From: Cricetomys ansorgei
Taxonomy: Eukaryota; Chordata; Mammalia; Rodentia; Nesomyidae
Length of the DNA stretch: 64,000 nt
Assembly (NCBI GenBank): GCA_026225945.1
Contig: JAMJFZ010003746.1
Location: 3,108,501-3,172,500, forward strand
Direction of reading: 5' to 3'
The notes under the pieces were generated by a model. The model was not told where the DNA came from. It did no database searches and saw nothing but the letters and a program-made list of their open reading frames with translations. The translations under genes were made by a program, and so were the position numbers. Every line of letters begins with the position of its first letter. Within the stretch, counting starts at the first letter, position 1. Positions 57,903 to 64,000 of this stretch are shown here, one piece after another.

Positions 57903-58600
57903 GTCAGATTGTGAAATCAAGCACCCACCAATGGGATGGGACACAGTCACCACCTACGTCAGACACAAAAGACATAAGGTAGTTTGTGTTGCTAGTCCAG
58001 TTTGAGTTCTTTTGCACCCCTTTTGCAAAAGAGAATTGCCTTGCTAGGACACATTTGCTTTGTGTGTTCCTTTGTGGGACCTCAAGATTATTGCTAAACG
58101 TTTGGGGCCTTGTCTGAGATTTCAAACCCAACTGGAAGGTGTTTGTATCTCCCTTAGGAGAGACACGTCCCTCCCTGCATTGCAGTGGCTCCCAGGGTTT
58201 CTGGTGAAGTACACTTTTTTAGATCAGCAATGATCCCAGTATGGAAAGTTTCTCCACAATAGAGCAAAGGGCCCCAGTAAGTAAGGAACACTGTAACCAG
58301 TGCAAATGTGTGTATATGCCAGAGGTAAGAAATGCTATGGAGGACAGCAAAGTATTTCTTTAGTGTGAGGTAGGTCATTCTGGAAGATGAGACTTGGAAT
58401 GCAAGAAATTTCCAAAAAGGAAGGTTTTGCGGTGAGGCAGGCTGGGATGTAAAATCTCCTAGGAAGACAAAGAAGAAGGGAAAGAAAAAGTGGGGCTGGG
58501 AAGGGCAGCAGGAAGGAGACAGAAAGATACTAAGACACTCCCTTGCTTGTTTTTACTTTCCCCTTACAGTGACAAAGACAGGCTAAGGAAAAGAACAGGC
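57903..58600 (+). mobile_element. Possible ERV1-type LTR end plus primer-binding-site region
   Basis: A U5-like stretch (TGTGTGTTCCTTTGTGGGAC at about 58056) is followed at 58101-58120 by a segment matching most positions of a tRNA-Pro-type primer-binding site. The LTR part is 5'-truncated and the internal part is short and degenerate, without an intact gene. It is an old, incapable copy. The 5' limit is not certain. Confidence 0.5.
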
Positions 58601-58673
58601 TGATGCCATCCATTTCCAGGCTCTTGTAGGATTTATTGCTTTATTTATTTTTCTTTTTTTCTTTTCCCTTCTT

Positions 58674-58806
58674 TGAGGCGGGGTTTCTCTGTGTAGCTCT
58701 GGCAGACCTGGAACTCTGTAGACCAGGCTGGCTTTGAACTCAGAGACCTGCCTGCCTCTGCCTCAGGAGTGCTAGGATTAAAGGTGTGTGCCACCTCTGC
58801 CAGGTG
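58674..58806 (-). repeat. B1 SINE
   Basis: GGCGGGGTTTCTCTGTGTAG, GTAGACCAGGCTGGCTTTGA, GAGTGCTAGGATTAAAGGTG, with a pyrimidine-rich poly(T) side at 58630-58673. Confidence 0.93.
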
Positions 58807-59337
58807 GTTTCATTGTTTTCTATGTTCTGTATTCTTTAGATTACAAGACTACAAGTGGTAAATTTTAAGGTGGCTTTTCTAGCATGGACACCTAACTGAC
58901 AGTGTTCCTTCTTTACAAAGAGAAACTCATCCTGAGCATTATGAAGCTTGCCTCTTATCTAGATTGAGAAGTGTAATATGGATTTACAGATTATACATTT
59001 GAGATAAAGGGTCAAAAGAATCACTAAAAGGGAATATTGAAGCTTCAAATCACAAATACTCAAGAGGCTCCCTGTATCATATAATCACTATATTAACCTA
59101 GAACTTGATCTTCTGTTAGGAGGGTGAGTCCTCAAAGTTTTTCAGGCTCTTAGTCTCCATTTGCAGGCCCACACAAATTAACTGTGGGTATGGGTTTCCA
59201 GTTGACCATACCAAATCTTGCCAGGGGAGATCTCAGGCTACACAATGGTAAAGGAAGATACTTCTGTCAATTTGATCTTCCTCCATCATTCATACGAAAC
59301 ATCACTCACCCACAATCCTATGAAATTTAAAGATATC
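58807..59337. other. Unique AT-rich intron, no feature seen
   Basis: No gene, RNA or recognisable repeat was found. Confidence 0.45.
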
Positions 59338-59700
59338 TAATCTTGGTTGTCAACTTGACTAGAGTTGGAATCCTAAAACCCAAGCAGCTGGGCATGCCTG
59401 TGAGGGATTTTCATGATTAGATGGGAATTTTGAGGTGGGAAGACCTAAGACTGAGACACATCTTCATAAAGAAGAAAATGTTTGCTTTGTGCTTGCTTGC
59501 CTAACCCTCACTGACGAGTTCACCTGTATTATTGATGAGGCATTCCCTTGTTGGTATCAGAATCTACTTCTTCAGGATTCTAATGGAGACTGAAGACCAG
59601 CTAAGACATCTGTTCTCATGGACTTTCTGTCAAAAGATGCCAGTGGTGGACTGGCCAGACCACAGCCTGCCTGTAAGCCACTCTAATAAATCCTGTATGT
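59338..59700 (+). repeat. Rodent LTR-like interspersed repeat
   Basis: CTTGGTTGTCAACTTGACTA start, GACTGAAGACCAGCTAAGAC, GGCCAGACCACAGCCTGCC and ACTCTAATAAATCCTG end. Shares its 3' segment with 38862-38948. Family not named with confidence. Confidence 0.65.
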
Positions 59701-59886
59701 CTGTTACGTCCTGTTTGACCTGTGTCAGAAGTCACACATCTCTTCTGCCTTCCTCTACTAGTCACATAGCCAAACCCTGGTCCTAATGCTGACAAGAAAT
59801 GCACAAAGGTATGAATGCCAGAAATTGGAAGTGATTTGGAGCCCAACTGGAAAATAGTTACCAGAATATGAGGATGTAGTTCTGAT

Positions 59887-59982
59887 ATAACCTCAGGCTG
59901 GCGTCAAACTCTCAACTCTACAACCTCAGATTCCTACATGAAGAGTGCTGGCATTCTAGTAATGGGCCATCATGCCCAGATC
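59887..59982 (-). repeat. B1 SINE fragment
   Basis: CAGGCTGGCGTCAAACTCTC and AGTGCTGGCATTCTAGTAAT, then CATCATGCCCAGATC. Confidence 0.7.
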
Positions 59983-62900
59983 TAAAATCGCAGAAGTGTG
60001 ATTTTTAAGTGTGCTTATTGCAAATAAGAAAGTGAAGCTGGGCCCTAGCCGACAACATATGAACATAGTAAGCATCAGATTATACCACCTAAACAGAAGC
60101 AATGACTATTTCTTTATTTAGCCTGCCTCACAAATACACTTATATCTGTTCTAGCCTTTGTCTCCCTGCCTTCTACAAACTGTAGAGAGCATGGAAGGAA
60201 GAAAATTAGCTTCTACTCCCATCAAGACTACAAATATATTTTGCTTTACAATATCAATTTCCTAACTTCTTTTAAATATCCATCAACCAAGGTGGCAGCA
60301 GGTTTGCGAACCTAAGTGCCTAGTAACAAGCTGCCAACCAAAAACTGAATTTCACAACAGCTGTTAAGATTCCAGCTTCCTACTGCCTTTCTCTTGAATT
60401 AGATGTTCCATAAGGAAAGCAAAAGAAACAGGAAAAGTAGTAACAGTCATTAAAAACTTGTTTTACCTTTAAACATTTCCCTCCAACTAAGAGGGGAGCA
60501 TAATACAGGAACATAAAGAGAGACCCACTGATAATTATAGCTCTTATTAAGTAAGCTTTTCCCTTCAGCAACAGGAAGGTTGCCAATTCAGACAGGAAGA
60601 AAAGCTTTGCTGCTTGTGGTGGTGCATGCAGCAAACAGAAGAAGGGCAATTCAAAGAGAAAGAGGGTCAATTCAGACAGGAAGAGGGCCAGTTCATACTT
60701 TATATGAACAATTCAAGGTGACACAGAAACTAAGAAGCACTGACGCCTACCTCACCGGGTGCGCAGGGTACTAACAAGCAAAAGCAGAGCCTTACATCTG
60801 TGTCTGTCACCTGTAGCTTGGCAGAAACAGAGCCAAGTGATTGTCCTTAACACTGAGTTCCTTGTATTCCCAGAACAGCAGAACCTTGGAGGATAGACCA
60901 GCAATTGGATGAAAACATCAGCCACTAGGGCAAAGCTGACCTCCAGAGGAGAAGTGATTGTTTTATTGGAACCAGACTGTTCCAATCAAGCAGGACACCC
61001 GTGAACAACTTGCAAACCCAGAATGAGACCATAATCAGCACGAACACAGCATGACTCGGATGCTAGTTATGTACACTTCTTGCTCTCTCCTTACATTCAT
61101 GACGGTACTCCAAAGGAGGACCTGAGGGGTCAATAAACCAATGTCTTTATTTGTTCCTCTTTGTAAAATGGCCACACTAAAGACATTTTTTTTTTCATTG
61201 TTTTCCTATAAACTGAAGTTCAGGGTATGGTGAGGGTGACAAATTGTGTTAAAGATTCAAAAGGTTAAACAATTAACTAGAACTTTGTGAACACGAAGAG
61301 TTGGAATGTTGTCACTCCAGAGTCAACTTATCTTGGACTACCTTTGCCAATCCCAGTACTTGACCTAGCTTCCTTTTAAATACCATGGAAAGGCATCAAT
61401 TTCAATGAATTCAAAAACTAAAAATGTCATCAGGATCCAAAACTTCCAGAACAGTTTTCTACATTTTATTGTAACCTGTCACCAGACAGTGTGTCTGGCA
61501 AATGCCCTGGTTGGTGAGTTTCTTAGGTTCTGTCATAATGCTCATGTAGCCACTGCCACAGTACAACATGTTGTCTAGGGCATCCGTGATCACAGGCAAT
61601 GGTCATTCACATTTGGTTCACAATAATCTATTCATTACTTCCTTTGACTTGGACTATGATTTACATAAACACTTTGATACCCGGTAAGAGGACATAATGA
61701 TCCGACGTCACCAGAGGCAGCACCTGGTATCAGCACAGGTTCTTTGTGCCCAGTGGTCTGTGCTGCCTCCAGGAGTAGACAGATGCTGGTGAGGTCAATC
61801 AGGAGCCTGGATCTCCCCTCGGGCTTGGTTAAGTCCACTGGTTTATTCTGAGTTACCTACCAGATATCCTCTTACTTGTTTCAGTTAGAACATTTGTCCC
61901 CAGTATTTGAACTCTTGCTCCTGGCACTCCTTCATTATCTAACTGCGTATTTTCTGTCTCATCTCTCTTGTTTATGTAGCACTGCCCCTTTTAGTTTAGA
62001 AATTCTAAGAATACTTGATCACAAACAGGAATGAGACATTAATCTAAATCTACATAATAAGCTTTACCTGTTCCTTTCAGAACAGCAGGGCAAACGTGTT
62101 ACCATGAACTCTTCAGGACTACTTAGATAAGGCAGGGTAACATAGCCTGTTTCTAAGTGGGAGAGAAACGCACTGCCAGGCAAGCATACGTGTAGAGTGA
62201 ACACTCAAGGTCTTGAGCTCCCTTAAGTTTTCACAAATGTACAGAGTAAACACCGGACACTGTGGAAAGAATCAATTTCAGGGGAAGCTATGAGGGAGCT
62301 ACTTCTATAAAGCAATATATAATATAACCAGAACAGAAGGCTGAAATTTTCAGGAAAGAAAAAAATATATATTAAAATAGGGAACAGAAATTTAAGAGAG
62401 GGAAAATGTTTGGGGGGGGGGAACATGATTTAGTGCTCAGCTATTTTTATGCTTGGTAATTATGGCAATCTAATTTGTAGATATTTGAAAAGAAAATGGG
62501 GAACACTTGCAATTTCCAAGTTGGATATTTTTGTATCCCAAAGCAGAAGTCCTATGCAATAGACTTAAGAGAATGCATGTGCAGTCTAACTAAAATTTAG
62601 AATCAGTTAAGAGATGAAATGACAACGCTGCTAACTTACAGGAAACTAATAAGGTAGTTTTGTAAATTATTATCAGAACTGAAGAGAGACTGGAAATCAG
62701 AAAGAAACTCTTTAGGAAGACAATCCTGAAGAACTGAACTTTTCTCAACATGTACCCGTCTCCGCCTTTGCTTCCTCTACAAGGAAAACGTCCGTTTCCC
62801 TGCCTTTATTTATTTCAGTCATCCTTTCCCCATCAACTCATCTCTAGAAATTGCCACGTGGAACAAATTTCTTACTCAAAGGGAAATAACTGTTATAGCT

Positions 62901-63207
62901 TCTAGGATAAAGCTTTGAGAAGAACCGATCCTGACAGGATCTATACTTCGACAAAACTTGAATAAAATGCAATTCTGAGGTGTGCTAAGTCTATCAGGAT
63001 TCTTTTGAATTTGCTAAATTTTAGATCACCCTGTTAGCCTATAGGCCAGTTTTCCTGACTTTGGCTATTTAGAGATTTCTATTTGTGAGAGCCTCCTTAT
63101 TGATTAGTTCTTAAAACAAGAAAAGATGGGAGCCTAAGCATGTACAAGCTTTACCTGATAAGTTTTTGTGTTCCCTTTGATAATCTTTTAGCTTGTTTCT
63201 ACTAAGA
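59983..63207. other. Long intron stretch without recognised repeats
   Basis: No gene, RNA or repeat family recognised with confidence. About 60583-60684 holds a direct repeat of CCAATTCAGACAGGAAG / TCAATTCAGACAGGAAG 84 bp apart. About 61440-61860 has mixed composition with an AATAAA-like end on the minus strand and might be an old retroelement. A G10 run lies at 62412-62421. Confidence 0.4.
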
Positions 63208-63425
63208 ATGCATTCTAATGTAACTGTGACCCACTCATCAATGCATTCTAGTGTAGCTGTCATCTAACCATCTACGCACTCCAAGGTAACCACGTTCTGC
63301 GTTCTATCCGTCCATGCACTCTAATGTAAACTGTTTTCTATCCATCTACACATTCTAACCTAACTGTGTTCTGTGCATCCATGAACTCCAATGTAACTGT
63401 GTTTAATTCATCCAAGCACTCTTTT
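63208..63425 (+). repeat. 33-bp minisatellite, about 6.3 copies
   Basis: Unit starts at 63208, 63241, 63274, 63314, 63348, 63381 and 63414, each beginning near ATGCATTCT / ATGCACTCT and followed by AATGTAACTGTG and TCTATCCATC. Spacings are 33, 33, 40, 34, 33 and 33. Units have diverged noticeably, so the array is old. Confidence 0.93.
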
Positions 63426-63642
63426 CTTAATTATTTTATTGTAATTTTTTATGTGTCATTTTGTTTGTTGATCTGTTAGTTTGTGATTTCATGCTTTTAA
63501 GACTATAATATTGAGTTTCTGGCTTTTTGTTTGTTAATTGTTTCTCATTTCTGTCCAACCCCTTAAATGGCTTGACTCAAATGGGCTTACGGGTAAGAGC
63601 TCATGGAAACTGACTCCAATTTCCTTTTGATTCATGCTACTT

Positions 63643-63800
63643 GACGCTAGAGAGATGGATTATCAATTAAGACCCATATTTGATTCCCAGCAACCCACAC
63701 GGCAGATCACAACCATGTATAAATCCAGTTCTGGGAAATCCAGTGCTCTCTTCTGGTGCTCAGATATACGGGCAGCCAAAACACCCACACAAGTTAAATA
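63643..63800 (+). repeat. B2 SINE, 5' part disturbed
   Basis: GACGCTAGAGAGATGGATTA, TTTGATTCCCAGCAACCCAC, ACGGCAGATCACAACCATGT, TGCTCTCTTCTGGTGCTCAG. Confidence 0.88.
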
Positions 63801-64000
63801 ATATGAAACTGATTCATGAAACTTATATAAATCTTACAAAAGTACTTTAATTTAGTGGTAAGAAAAAATAGGTATGCCCCAGAGCTGTTAATACATTTTG
63901 TCTCTGTTATTACTGTCCATATTTAAGATGTAACATCTATATCATCTACATTTCAAATATAGCTTCACTAAAATACAGTAATTGCACATAGCAATTACTA
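63801..64000. other. AT-rich end of window, no feature seen
   Basis: No gene or recognised repeat in the last 200 bases. Confidence 0.5.

Larger units (their letters stand above)
55442..64000 (-). other. Erc1: Erc1 intron upstream of the 132-bp exon (incomplete)
   Basis: At least 8.6 kb; continues beyond the window. The preceding coding exon, which ends around a Q-Q-L-Q sequence in the family, was searched for on the minus strand and not found. The contents are L1, SINE and LTR pieces, listed separately. Confidence 0.85.

Noticed and set aside
61635..61838. 67-codon minus-strand frame near an AATAAA-like signal
   Set aside because: It looks slightly retroelement-like but no domain or repeat match could be recognised, so I do not annotate it as a gene.
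63208..63425. CRISPR-like array
   Set aside because: The whole unit is repeated with no unique spacers, and the DNA is mammalian. It is a minisatellite.
55442..64000. Preceding Erc1 exon
   Set aside because: I looked on the minus strand for a sequence ending in a QQLQ-type codon run with splice signals and found none. It probably lies beyond 64000.

Overview
This window is non-coding mammalian DNA from a muroid rodent, almost entirely intron. The evidence is the repeat fauna: many B1, B2, B3 and B4 SINEs, URR1-like hAT MITEs, rodent MaLR-like LTRs, L1 fragments, a few older MIR/MLT1-like copies and a U6 snRNA retropseudogene. I cannot separate mouse, rat, hamster or vole from the sequence alone.

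Only two coding exons are convincing. Both lie on the minus strand and belong to one gene, Erc1 (ELKS/RAB6IP2/CAST2), a coiled-coil scaffold of the presynaptic active zone and of exocytic and cortical sites. The upstream exon (55310-55441, 132 bp, 44 codons) and the downstream exon (41552-41712, 161 bp) join in frame and give 97 residues of uninterrupted coiled coil, with split codon 98 completed in the next exon. The layout, read along the gene (right to left), is: part of an intron (64000-55442), the 132-bp exon, a complete 13.6-kb intron (55309-41713), the 161-bp exon, then at least 41.5 kb of the next intron (41551-1). I found neither the preceding nor the following coding exon, and no promoter, CpG island or other gene.

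The rest is a record of insertions. Features that can be dated by target-site duplications include four hAT MITEs (8-bp duplications), two solo LTRs of one ERV class II-like family (6-bp duplications; a third copy has no clear duplication), several SINEs, and a SINE nested in an L1. Local oddities are a near-perfect 48-nt palindrome (29625-29672), a 33-bp minisatellite (63208-63425), a compound GGAA/GAAA microsatellite (43909-44058), and two short tandem duplications. A few repeat-free blocks with clustered homeodomain-like or octamer-like motifs (notably about 21380-21720) could be conserved intronic regulatory elements, but that needs alignment.

Most open reading frames in the window are chance frames through repeats. 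I see no unknown multi-gene system here. The most informative observations are the exon pair, the weak donor and frame-neutral size of the 132-bp exon (a candidate cassette exon), and the palindrome.
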